In this document: positions 1 to 5,700 of the stretch, piece after piece | Numbering within the stretch: the stretch's first letter is position 1 | Layout of the letters: each line of letters starts with the position of its first letter | Assembly: GCA_013821865.1 (NCBI GenBank) | Contig: PNJM01000178.1 | Coordinates: forward strand, 1-5,700 | Length of the DNA: 5,700 bases | DNA from: Rhodocyclaceae bacterium | GTDB lineage: Bacteria; Pseudomonadota; Gammaproteobacteria; Burkholderiales; Rhodocyclaceae | Direction of reading: 5' to 3' | Notes under the pieces: generated by a model | What the model was told of the DNA's origin: nothing | Seen by the model: only the letters and a program-made list of their open reading frames with translations | Database searches by the model: none | Position numbers and translations under genes: made by a program

Positions 1-510
1 GTACAGCTTGTGCAGGTTTCGCCAGGCCGATCTCGAGCCCGGCGTATAGGCGCGGAACGCCAGCAGAAGGCGCCGCCGCTCCATATCCATGGCCTGGTGC
101 AGCGCGTGCTCCAGCTGTCGCGAACTGCCGCGGCCGAGCCATCTGCCGGACAGCTTGTCGACGACTCCCCGATAGCATTTTGCATGAAGCTTGAGCAGTT
201 CGTTGCCGGCAACGACCTTGCGCTGCAAATCCCTGGAAAGCGGGTGGTGCGACTGGTTCAGATCGGCTTCAAGGGTGCCGGCGATGCGGGCCGTATCCTC
301 GGCCATGATGTCGAGCATCTTCAGGCGGATGCGGACATTGGTCGCGGCGTTCGTGCGCTTCAGCTGCCCTTGCAGGGCTTCGGCGACATCCTCGATCGGC
401 GCATTCGCCAGCGTATCGAGCCAGGCCCGCAGCATCTCCGGATGCAGCCCGGCAACGAAGACTTTCCCGCCTTCGGGCAACAGGGATACTAGGGAAAACA
501 CCGGAAACAC
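1..510 (-). CDS. Partial paralog of the adjacent PilZ-like protein (N-terminal 170 residues; 3' end outside the window)
   Basis: The gene reads leftward from a GTG at 510 and is open to base 1. The start is well supported: an in-frame TAA lies two codons upstream, and a purine-rich ribosome site (AAGGAAGG, plus-strand 517-524) sits 6 bases before the GTG. No ATG occurs in frame until residue 26. From Trp30 to Tyr170 it aligns without gaps to residues 24-164 of the protein encoded at 631-2187; by hand count about 60 of 141 positions are identical. Shared blocks include NVRxRLKML (58-66), LSxxLQ (91-96), NxLLK (103-107) and GSxSAWxxLHxLY (158-170). The region looks mostly helical and soluble, with no signal peptide or membrane span. 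It lies 120 bases downstream of its paralog in the same direction, so cotranscription is plausible. The function of this N-terminal block is not known to me. Whether the unseen part carries a PilZ-like domain is inferred only from the paralog. Confidence 0.85.
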   Translation of the reverse strand, partial: MFPVFSLVSLLPEGGKVFVAGLHPEMLRAWLDTLANAPIEDVAEALQGQLKRTNAATNVRIRLKMLDIMAEDTARIAGTLEADLNQSHHPLSRDLQRKVVAGNELLKLHAKCYRGVVDKLSGRWLGRGSSRQLEHALHQAMDMERRRLLLAFRAYTPGSRSAWRNLHKLY

Positions 511-630
511 GCGTTACCTTCCTTTTCAGCATGTGGGCCCGTGGAACGGCCGACGGGAGAACCACAAAAGCATGGCATAAGACTGCTGCTTCTGTCACCC
601 CCCCGCCCGTCACCGGGGGCAAACCGCAAG

Positions 631-2187
631 TCAGGCAGTGGGCGTCGCCAGGGCGAAAATGTCGCAGCTCGGGCATTGTTCGATGCATGCCGCGACCTGC
701 AGCATGACTTCGCTCCCTTCCCGTGGCACGCGGACCCGGGTACCGGTTGTCACGGTTTTCGACGGAACGGCGAACGCCAGGACGTTGCCCTGGCCCGGCA
801 GCCTGGGCAGGATGATCGCCCGCAACCGGCGTGGGCTGACGGAGCCACTGGCCCCCGCCTGGAACGCGGTGATGAGGGTGTGCACCGCAACCGGCGCCAG
901 TTTTTGCAGGCCCAGTTCAAAATGTTGCAGGTCGCTGCTCACCACGCGGCGCGTGATGCAGATATGCACCGTGCTCTGCTCGCGCGGTCGCATTCCCACC
1001 AGTTCGCCTACGCACACCGGCCCGCCGTTGCCGCCGATGTACTGCAGCGAGAAGCCGATCGGGCTTTCGTTGCCGATGGCCCATTCACTCAGTTCGAGCC
1101 TGCGATCTTCCAATCCGCCTTCGGCGGTGCGGCGGTGAAAGGCCGGGCCGGCAAGGAAGGTCCATAGCGCTTCGAAACCGACGACGATATCCACGCGCGG
1201 CTTGAAATGATGCCGGCTGAAGCGCCGCAGGGGCGGGGCGCTCCACAGGCGATGCAGGTTGTGCAACAGCGCGGTGAATTGCGGCTGGCGCGCGGCCAGC
1301 GGCAGGCCCAGCTTGACCGGTTCGATGCCTCTCTCGATGCCGCCGATCTGGCCCTGCAGCTTGGCGAGCAGCCGGTTGCAGCGCAGGATGAGATCGCCCG
1401 GCTCGATGGCGATTTTCGATGCGCGCACGAGCGAGCGGCCGGCCCTCGCTTCCTTCGGCTTGATGAGGAAGCAGGCATCCATCGGCTTTTCGCCCGGCTG
1501 GGCGGCGGGCGCTTCTTCAAGCTGTGCCAGCTTGGCATGGCGCTCGACGTAGAAGCGCACGCGTTCCAGTTCCCCCGGCGCCATTTTGGTCGGCTCGGAG
1601 AAGGCGAGGAGCAGGGCGTTGACGTAGATCTGCTCGGCGGTGGCGGCAGTGCCCGGCGGCGTGATGTTGGCGAAGCCGCCGTTGCGCGCGATGCGGTAAA
1701 GGTGGTGCAGGTCCGACCAGGCGGAATTCGATCCTCGCGCATAGACGCGGTAGGCCAGGCTGAGGCGCTGCGCCTGGAACTGCATGGCGCGCACGACAGC
1801 GAGCCGCAGCGGCCTGGCGAAGCCGATGCCGATCCATTTGCGGGAAATTTCCTCGGCGATGCCGGCGTAGGCGGCGGCCAGCATTTTGAGCAGGCCGTTT
1901 GCGGCGACAAAGGTCTGCTGCAGTTCCGGCGACAGGGGCAGGGTGGCGTGGGAGATTTCCTTTTCGCTCTCATGCGCCAGGCGCCGGGCGGATTCGAGCG
2001 CCGCCTCGAGCATTTTAAGGCGGGTCCGCACGTTTGAAGCGTCGCGCAGGCGCTGCAGTTCCTTGACGAGCGCGCGCGCCGCCACGGCGGGGCGATCGAA
2101 GGGCAGGGTGCCGAGCCAGACCTGGAAGCGGTCCGGATCCGGCCCCGCGGCGGCATTCCCGGTCGGCATGAGTGAATTCAACAGCAT
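631..2187 (-). CDS. PilZ-like, putative cyclic-di-GMP-binding protein with a conserved N-terminal helical region (518 aa)
   Basis: Complete gene of 518 residues, likely cytoplasmic, with no signal peptide or membrane span. I chose the ATG at 2187 because GGAG lies 9 bases upstream and because homology with the downstream paralog begins at once (SLMP at residues 5-8 against SLLP at 9-12 there). An upstream in-frame ATG at 2256 has no ribosome site. Residues 24-164 form the block shared with the paralog. Residues about 320-435 look like a PilZ domain: RRFSR (321-325) fits the RxxxR arm that grips cyclic-di-GMP, and NESPIG (373-378) fits the D/N-x-S-x-x-G motif, followed by beta-rich sequence. 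The gap between the two motifs, about 48 residues, is longer than in typical PilZ domains. A cysteine group (C501, C505, C508) sits close to the C-terminus. The family assignment rests on motifs only. If right, the protein would be a cyclic-di-GMP effector; its target is unknown, and its position beside a hydrogenase operon does not by itself link it to hydrogen metabolism. Confidence 0.8.
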   Translation of the reverse strand: MLLNSLMPTGNAAAGPDPDRFQVWLGTLPFDRPAVAARALVKELQRLRDASNVRTRLKMLEAALESARRLAHESEKEISHATLPLSPELQQTFVAANGLLKMLAAAYAGIAEEISRKWIGIGFARPLRLAVVRAMQFQAQRLSLAYRVYARGSNSAWSDLHHLYRIARNGGFANITPPGTAATAEQIYVNALLLAFSEPTKMAPGELERVRFYVERHAKLAQLEEAPAAQPGEKPMDACFLIKPKEARAGRSLVRASKIAIEPGDLILRCNRLLAKLQGQIGGIERGIEPVKLGLPLAARQPQFTALLHNLHRLWSAPPLRRFSRHHFKPRVDIVVGFEALWTFLAGPAFHRRTAEGGLEDRRLELSEWAIGNESPIGFSLQYIGGNGGPVCVGELVGMRPREQSTVHICITRRVVSSDLQHFELGLQKLAPVAVHTLITAFQAGASGSVSPRRLRAIILPRLPGQGNVLAFAVPSKTVTTGTRVRVPREGSEVMLQVAACIEQCPSCDIFALATPTA

Positions 2188-2297
2188 GTGGCAAATCTCC
2201 GGTGCCGCCCTGCGTCGAGCGGGCGGACGCGACAGCATGCAGAGAGCATGGCACAAGCGGGCCTGGAGCGGAAGTGAAGGAATTCACGGATGCGCAT
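2178..2297 (-). CDS. Possible 39-codon leader ORF upstream of the PilZ-like gene
   Basis: A small ORF runs from an ATG at 2297 to a TGA at 2178-2180. It begins MRIREFLHF, is rich in Arg and Cys, and ends with two cysteines. A strong GGAGGAGG (plus-strand 2308-2315) lies 10 bases before its ATG, a better ribosome site than that of the main gene. Its stop overlaps the start of the 518-residue gene (ATGCTGTTGA, 2178-2187), an arrangement seen in translational coupling. It resembles no protein I know. It may be a regulatory leader peptide or chance: the purine run alone is weak evidence, and composition does not separate it from non-coding GC-rich DNA. Confidence 0.25.
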   Translation of the reverse strand: MRIREFLHFRSRPACAMLSACCRVRPLDAGRHRRFATCC

Positions 2298-2342
2298 AGT
2301 CCGGTTTCCTCCTCCGGGCAACTCACGGCACGGTACCCAGCA

Positions 2343-2370
2343 TATATAAATAGTTGAAAAGTAAAGTAAA
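2343..2370 (-). promoter_or_regulatory. Candidate leftward sigma-70-type promoter
   Basis: Read on the minus strand, TTTACT (2370-2365) and TATATA (2348-2343) are separated by 16 bases. Each matches the -35 and -10 consensus at 4 of 6 positions. It lies in the only AT-rich stretch of the region and would give a leader of about 150 bases before the PilZ-like gene, including the possible leader ORF. AT-rich DNA yields such matches by chance, so alternatives such as TTGTGT with TATTTA at 17-base spacing are equally possible. Confidence 0.35.
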
Positions 2371-2541
2371 CACAAAAATTGCAGTGGTAATCGGCTTTCC
2401 ATTCCGGCTGTCGGGGTGGCAGATTTTTATTGATCCCCTCTTTCTCCCTTCTCCTGCGCTATCCCTAACTCCTTGTTCCGTGTGCCCTTCATCCGGACAA
2501 CCCATCAGGCACGAAACTTGATGTTGCTCATCCGAAGCATG

Positions 2542-2556
2542 TGGTTTGGCTGTTGC
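2542..2556 (+). promoter_or_regulatory. Candidate sigma-54 (-24/-12) promoter for hybOAB
   Basis: TGG at 2542-2544 and TTGC at 2553-2556 have the exact sigma-54 spacing: GG and GC are separated by 10 bases, and the -12 element TTGCT fits the consensus. The G at 2548 also fits, but the bases after TGG (TTT instead of CAC) do not. Transcription would start near 2568, giving a leader of about 42 bases before the hybO ATG. Sigma-54 control with an NtrC-type activator is established for several uptake hydrogenase operons, such as those of Ralstonia and Rhodobacter. No activator gene is visible here. Confidence 0.5.
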
Positions 2557-2565
2557 TCAGGAGGG

Positions 2566-2586
2566 CCTCCGGTCGTTTGCCGGAGG
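2566..2586 (+). repeat. Perfect 7-bp inverted repeat in the hybO leader
   Basis: CCTCCGG (2566-2572) and CCGGAGG (2580-2586) are perfect inverted copies around a 7-base spacer. The repeat overlaps the start site predicted from the sigma-54 candidate and ends 11 bases before the ribosome site at 2598. As DNA it could be an operator; as RNA it could be a 5' stabilising or translation-modulating hairpin. No T-run follows, so it is not a terminator. Confidence 0.5.
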
Positions 2587-2609
2587 GGACTAATTACAGG
2601 GGGCGAGAG

Positions 2610-3758
2610 ATGAACGAAGCATACATGGAGGAAGCAACGGAAGCCGCGGGCGAGGTGGAGAACCGGCTCGGCATTTCGCGGCGCGAATTCCTGCAATTCT
2701 GCGCGGCCACGGCCACCACGCTGGGCCTGCCCGCCGGCGCCGAGGCGGCGATCGCCAAGGCGGTGGAGAAGGCCAGGCGTCCGTCGGTGATCTGGCTGCA
2801 CTTCCAGGAGTGCACCGGCTGCAGCGAATCGCTGCTGCGCGCCGAGCACCCGACGCTGGAGAAGCTGATCCTCGACGTCATCTCGCTCGACTACCATGAA
2901 ACCCTCTTCGCCGCCGCCGGCCACCAGGCCGAAGCCGCGCGCAAGCAGGCCATGAAGGACAACAAGGGCAAGTACATCCTGGTGGTCGAGGGCGCCATCC
3001 CGGTCAAGGACAAGGGCATCTACTGCAAGATCGGCGGCCAGACCGCCATCGACCTGCTCAAGGAGTGCGCGGCCGATGCCGCGGCGGTCATCGCCATCGG
3101 TTCCTGCGCTTCCTGGGGCGGCATGCCTTCCACCGATCCGAACCCGACCGGCGCTTCCAGCGTCGGCGACGTGCTCGGCAAGCCGGTCGTGACCATTCCC
3201 GGCTGTCCGCCCAACCCCTACAACTTCCTTGCCACCGCGGTGCATTTTCTCACCTTCGGCAAGCTGCCCGACCTCGACCAGCTGGGCCGCCCGAGATTTG
3301 CCTACGGCCGCATCATCCATGAGCACTGCGAGCGCCGCGCCCACTTCGATGCCGGCCGCTTCGCCATGGAGTTCGGCGACGAGGGCCATCGCAAGGGCTA
3401 CTGCCTGTACAAGCTCGGCTGCAAGGGCCCGGAGACCTATGCCAACTGCTCGACCATCGGCTTCGGCGATGTCGGCGAGTCCAACTGGCCGGTGGCCTGC
3501 GGCCACCCCTGCATCGGCTGCACGGAGAAGGGCGTCGGCTTCGCCAAGCCCATCCACCAGACGGCGGTGCTCAGGGGCATGATGCCGCCCGCTTCCTACC
3601 CGCGCATCGTCGAGGAGCAGGGCAAGAGCAGCTTCGCGGCGGCGGCGGCGCTGGCGGCCATTGCCGGCGCGGCGGCGGGCGGTGCGGCGATGCTGGCCAG
3701 GAACCTCGGCAAGTCCGAGGGCGGCACCCAGGAGTCCCAACAACCCAAGGGCGAGTGA
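2610..3758 (+). CDS. hybO: [NiFe] hydrogenase small subunit, HybO-type (382 aa)
   Basis: Small subunit of a membrane-bound, periplasm-facing hydrogenase; it passes electrons between the NiFe large subunit and HybA/HybB. The ATG at 2610 has AGGGGG 6 bases upstream (2598-2603), and the length is close to E. coli HybO (372 aa). A Tat signal is clear: SRREFLQF (23-30) followed by a hydrophobic stretch. Because the large subunit has no such signal in this family, it is normally exported with this one. Cluster ligands are complete. The proximal [4Fe-4S] has C68, C71, C166 and C199. The distal cluster has H237, C240, C265 and C271. The medial [3Fe-4S] has C280, C301 and C304. Gly70 and Gly171 stand where oxygen-tolerant enzymes have extra cysteines, so this is a standard oxygen-sensitive type. 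Residues about 341-362 form a hydrophobic C-terminal anchor. It is the first gene of the operon, and its stop lies 2 bases before the hybA ATG. Confidence 0.95.
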   Translation: MNEAYMEEATEAAGEVENRLGISRREFLQFCAATATTLGLPAGAEAAIAKAVEKARRPSVIWLHFQECTGCSESLLRAEHPTLEKLILDVISLDYHETLFAAAGHQAEAARKQAMKDNKGKYILVVEGAIPVKDKGIYCKIGGQTAIDLLKECAADAAAVIAIGSCASWGGMPSTDPNPTGASSVGDVLGKPVVTIPGCPPNPYNFLATAVHFLTFGKLPDLDQLGRPRFAYGRIIHEHCERRAHFDAGRFAMEFGDEGHRKGYCLYKLGCKGPETYANCSTIGFGDVGESNWPVACGHPCIGCTEKGVGFAKPIHQTAVLRGMMPPASYPRIVEEQGKSSFAAAAALAAIAGAAAGGAAMLARNLGKSEGGTQESQQPKGE

Positions 3759-3760
3759 TC

Positions 3761-4735
3761 ATGGACAGGCGCAAATTCTTCAAGGCGTCCCTGGCCGGCG
3801 GCACCTTGCTCGCTGCGGGAGCGGGCTGCCCGGTCCAGGCGCGCGAAAACAAGACCATGCCGCCCGAGGCGGTCGGCCTTCTGTTCGATTCGACCCTCTG
3901 CGTCGGCTGCAAGGCCTGCGTGGCGGCCTGCAAGGAAGCCAACGGCATGCCGGTGGAGTTCAGCACCCAGGAGCAGTACTGGGACACGCCGCTCGACCTC
4001 TCCGGCAAGACGCTCACCGTCATCAAGGCCTACCGCCACGGCTCGGCCGAAAACAAGGATCAGGCGGAGAACGGCTACGCTTTCGTCAAGAAGTCGTGCC
4101 TGCACTGCGTCGACCCCTCCTGCGTTTCCGCCTGCCCGGTTTCGGCCATGCAGAAGGACCCGCAGACCGGCGTGGTGAGCTACGACAAGGAAGCCTGCAT
4201 CGGCTGCCGCTACTGCGTGGCGGCCTGTCCCTTCGGCGTGCCGCGCTTCACCTACGACCAGGCCTTGCCGCAGATCAGCAAGTGCCAGCTGTGCAGGCAC
4301 CGCTGGAAGGACGGCAAGTACGCCGCCTGTGCCGAGGTGTGCCCGACCGGGGCGACGCTGTACGGCACGGTGGCCGACATCAACAAGGAGATCGCCCGCC
4401 GCAAGACGCTCAAGGCGGGAAGCCAGGCCATGTTCCCGCGCGGCAAGCTGGGCGGCCCCGACCAGAGCTATCCGAACGTCGTCGGGAAATACATCGACCA
4501 TGTTTACGGCGAGAAGGAATTCGGCGGCACCCAAATGGTGATGCTGTCGGGCGTGCCGTTCGAGAAGCTGGGCTATCCCGATCTGCCGCCGCGCTCGGAT
4601 GCCAGGGCTTCGGAAACCCTGCAGCACACGCTGTACGGCGGGCTGATCGCGCCGCTGGCCTTCCTCGGCGTGCTGAGCTATGTCGCCAAACGCAATGCCA
4701 AGCCCGAAGGTGAAGAGGGAGGTCAAAATGAGTAA
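3761..4735 (+). CDS. hybA: Hydrogenase-2-type ferredoxin-like electron carrier HybA (324 aa)
   Basis: Periplasmic iron-sulfur subunit that relays electrons between the small subunit and the membrane protein HybB. It closely resembles E. coli HybA (328 aa) along its length, sharing for example DSTLCVGC near the start and ENIQHTLY-like sequence before the C-terminal anchor. A short twin-arginine signal opens the protein (DRRKFFK, 2-8). Sixteen cysteines fall in four groups: 47/50/53/57, 113/116/121/125, 146/149/152/156 and 175/178/190/194. These fit four [4Fe-4S] clusters. Residues about 290-308 are a hydrophobic C-terminal membrane anchor. I prefer the ATG at 3761, with AAGGG 9 bases upstream; a GTG at 3755 overlapping the hybO stop is the alternative and adds two residues. 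Cys23 follows the signal's hydrophobic part in a poor lipobox context (GAGC) and is probably not lipidated. The gene overlaps hybB by 8 bases. Confidence 0.95.
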   Translation: MDRRKFFKASLAGGTLLAAGAGCPVQARENKTMPPEAVGLLFDSTLCVGCKACVAACKEANGMPVEFSTQEQYWDTPLDLSGKTLTVIKAYRHGSAENKDQAENGYAFVKKSCLHCVDPSCVSACPVSAMQKDPQTGVVSYDKEACIGCRYCVAACPFGVPRFTYDQALPQISKCQLCRHRWKDGKYAACAEVCPTGATLYGTVADINKEIARRKTLKAGSQAMFPRGKLGGPDQSYPNVVGKYIDHVYGEKEFGGTQMVMLSGVPFEKLGYPDLPPRSDARASETLQHTLYGGLIAPLAFLGVLSYVAKRNAKPEGEEGGQNE

Positions 4736-5700
4736 CCACGCCCATGCGCCGGCGCCGCTCGGCGGCAGCCTGGTCACGCCGCTCACGCTACTGCTCGGCG
4801 CGCTGACGGCGATCGCCGGCGCCATCCTGGTCTATCGCTTCATCTACGGCCTCGGGGCGGTGACCAACCTCAACGACGGCTACCCCTGGGGCATCTGGAT
4901 CGCCTACGACGTGGTGGTCGGCTCGGCTTTCGCCTGCGGCGGCTACGTCATGGCGCTGATGGTCTACATCTTCAACCGCGGCGAGTACCACCCGCTGGTG
5001 CGGCCGGCCCTGCTGGCGAGCCTGTTCGGCTACACGCTGGCGGGCGTCTCGGTCATCTTCGACCTGGGCCGCTGGTGGAACTTCTGGCACATCTTCTGGC
5101 CCGGCTATGCCCAGGTGAACTCGGTGATGTTCGAGGTGGCGGTCTGCATCTCGGCCTATGTCGTGGTGATGTGGATCGAGTTCGCGCCGACCTTCTTCGA
5201 AAAGTGGGGCATGAAGGACGCGAAGAAGAAGCTCGGCAAGCTGCTCTTCTTCATCATCGCGCTGGGCGTGCTGCTGCCTTCCATGCACCAGTCCTCGCTC
5301 GGCTCGCTGCTGGTCATCTTCGGCCAGCAGATTCACCCGCTGTGGCAGTCCGGCATGCTGCTGCCGCTGATTTACCTGATGACGGCGGCGCTGCTCGGCT
5401 TCGCGGTGGTGATCTTCGAGTCGACGCTGGCCTCGACCGCCTTCAGGCGCAAGCAGGAAACCGGCATCCTGTCGCGCCTGTCCGGGGTGATGTACTGGCT
5501 GCTTGCCGCCTACGTGGCGGTGCGGCTGGCGGATCTCGTTTTCCGCGGCGCGCTCGGCACGGCCTTCAACGCCACCCTCGAAGCGTTCATGTTCTGGCTG
5601 GAGATGATCGCCTTCCTGGTGCCGCTGGCCCTGCTCGCCTCCGCAAGCGCCCGCCGCAGCCCGCCGAAGCTCTTCGTCTCGGCCGTGCTGCTCATGCTGG
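4728..5700 (+). CDS. hybB: Hydrogenase-2-type integral membrane subunit HybB, NrfD family (partial, 3' end outside the window)
   Basis: Polytopic inner-membrane subunit that connects the hydrogenase to the quinone pool. The ATG at 4728 lies inside the hybA end (8-base overlap) with GGAGG 5 bases upstream, so translation is probably coupled. The 324 visible residues match E. coli HybB (392 aa) very closely, including YPWGIWIAYD (52-61), FNRGEYHPLVRPALLAS (82-98) and LPSMHQSSLGSL (183-194). Hydrophobic segments lie at about 17-39, 57-82, 93-115, 132-151, 169-189, 207-230, 250-270, 284-304 and from 313 onward, as expected for an NrfD-type protein. About 70 residues should remain beyond the window. 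By analogy with E. coli hyb, the large subunit gene hybC should follow; it is not seen here. Confidence 0.95.
   Translation, partial: MSNHAHAPAPLGGSLVTPLTLLLGALTAIAGAILVYRFIYGLGAVTNLNDGYPWGIWIAYDVVVGSAFACGGYVMALMVYIFNRGEYHPLVRPALLASLFGYTLAGVSVIFDLGRWWNFWHIFWPGYAQVNSVMFEVAVCISAYVVVMWIEFAPTFFEKWGMKDAKKKLGKLLFFIIALGVLLPSMHQSSLGSLLVIFGQQIHPLWQSGMLLPLIYLMTAALLGFAVVIFESTLASTAFRRKQETGILSRLSGVMYWLLAAYVAVRLADLVFRGALGTAFNATLEAFMFWLEMIAFLVPLALLASASARRSPPKLFVSAVLLML

Larger units (their letters stand above)
2188..2609. other. Divergent intergenic control region
   Basis: These 422 bases separate the leftward PilZ-like gene from the rightward hydrogenase operon. I see no convincing protein gene except the weak 39-codon leader ORF at 2178-2297. 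An AT-rich patch at about 2339-2392 stands out from the GC-rich genes on both sides. A 21-base pyrimidine tract lies at 2435-2455. The right-hand end holds a sigma-54 promoter candidate, an inverted repeat and a 9-base direct repeat (TGTTGCTCA at 2522-2530 and 2551-2559), described separately. The region must contain promoters for both transcription units unless the leftward genes are read from elsewhere. Confidence 0.7.

Noticed and set aside
598..620. GC-rich hairpin between the two minus-strand genes, as a possible terminator
   Set aside because: The stem is short with a bulge (606-609 pairing with 614-617), and no T-run follows in the direction of transcription, so an intrinsic terminator is not supported.
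10..2037. Long plus-strand frames opposite the PilZ-like genes, such as 1207-2037
   Set aside because: They lie antisense to minus-strand frames that align to each other as proteins. Long antisense frames are expected in GC-rich coding DNA.
2323..2505. A 60-codon minus-strand ORF ending in a hydrophobic stretch
   Set aside because: It has no ribosome site before its ATG and resembles no known protein. Its hydrophobic tail simply reflects the T-rich minus strand of the AT-rich patch.
2541..2609. An upstream GTG start at 2541 for hybO
   Set aside because: It would add 23 residues before the Tat signal and overlaps the promoter candidate and inverted repeat, with no ribosome site. The ATG at 2610 has one and fits the family length.
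2505..5336. Long minus-strand frames opposite hybO, hybA and hybB
   Set aside because: The plus strand encodes clearly recognisable hydrogenase subunits with complete cysteine motifs. The antisense frames have low-complexity Arg/Ala/Val-rich composition typical of shadows.
1..5700. CRISPR arrays, tRNA or rRNA genes, insertion sequences
   Set aside because: I saw no spaced repeats, cloverleaf-like sequences, transposase motifs or terminal inverted repeats in the window.

Overview
The window reads as a GC-rich proteobacterial chromosome. A betaproteobacterium, perhaps Rhodocyclales-like, is my best guess. This rests on the HybO/HybA/HybB protein types and on a neighbouring PilZ-like protein of a style I associate with betaproteobacteria. 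It is an inference, because no rRNA or other taxonomic marker is present.

Left half (1-2187, minus strand): two tandem genes for related proteins. The upstream gene (631-2187) encodes a complete 518-residue protein. It has a conserved N-terminal block and a C-terminal half that looks like a PilZ (cyclic-di-GMP-binding) domain. The downstream gene starts at a GTG at 510 and leaves the window at base 1. Its visible 170 residues align without gaps to the N-terminal block of the first protein, with about 60 of 141 positions identical by hand count. The pair therefore looks like a tandem duplication. The second gene is easy to miss because it starts with GTG and is cut by the window edge.

Middle (2188-2609): a 422-base divergent intergenic region. 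It holds an AT-rich patch with a possible leftward sigma-70 promoter, a possible 39-codon leader ORF ahead of the 518-residue gene, and a good rightward sigma-54 (-24/-12) promoter candidate. Next to the sigma-54 candidate are a perfect 7-bp inverted repeat and an FNR-like half-site.

Right half (2610-5700, plus strand): the start of a membrane-bound, periplasm-facing [NiFe] hydrogenase operon in the order hybO-hybA-hybB, as in E. coli hydrogenase-2. HybO is the Tat-exported small subunit with ligands for three Fe-S clusters and a C-terminal membrane anchor. HybA is a four-cluster ferredoxin-like electron carrier, also with an RR signal and a C-terminal anchor. HybB is the NrfD-type multi-span membrane subunit that links the complex to the quinone pool; it is cut by the window end. 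The genes are tightly packed, with short overlaps or near-overlaps, so they are probably cotranscribed. The catalytic large subunit (hybC) is expected just beyond the window but is not seen. HybO lacks the two extra cysteines of oxygen-tolerant enzymes, so this should be a standard oxygen-sensitive hydrogenase that exchanges electrons between H2 and quinone under anaerobic or microoxic conditions.

Nothing here is clearly a new system. The least ordinary parts are the tandem PilZ-like paralogs and the layered control region between them and the hydrogenase operon.
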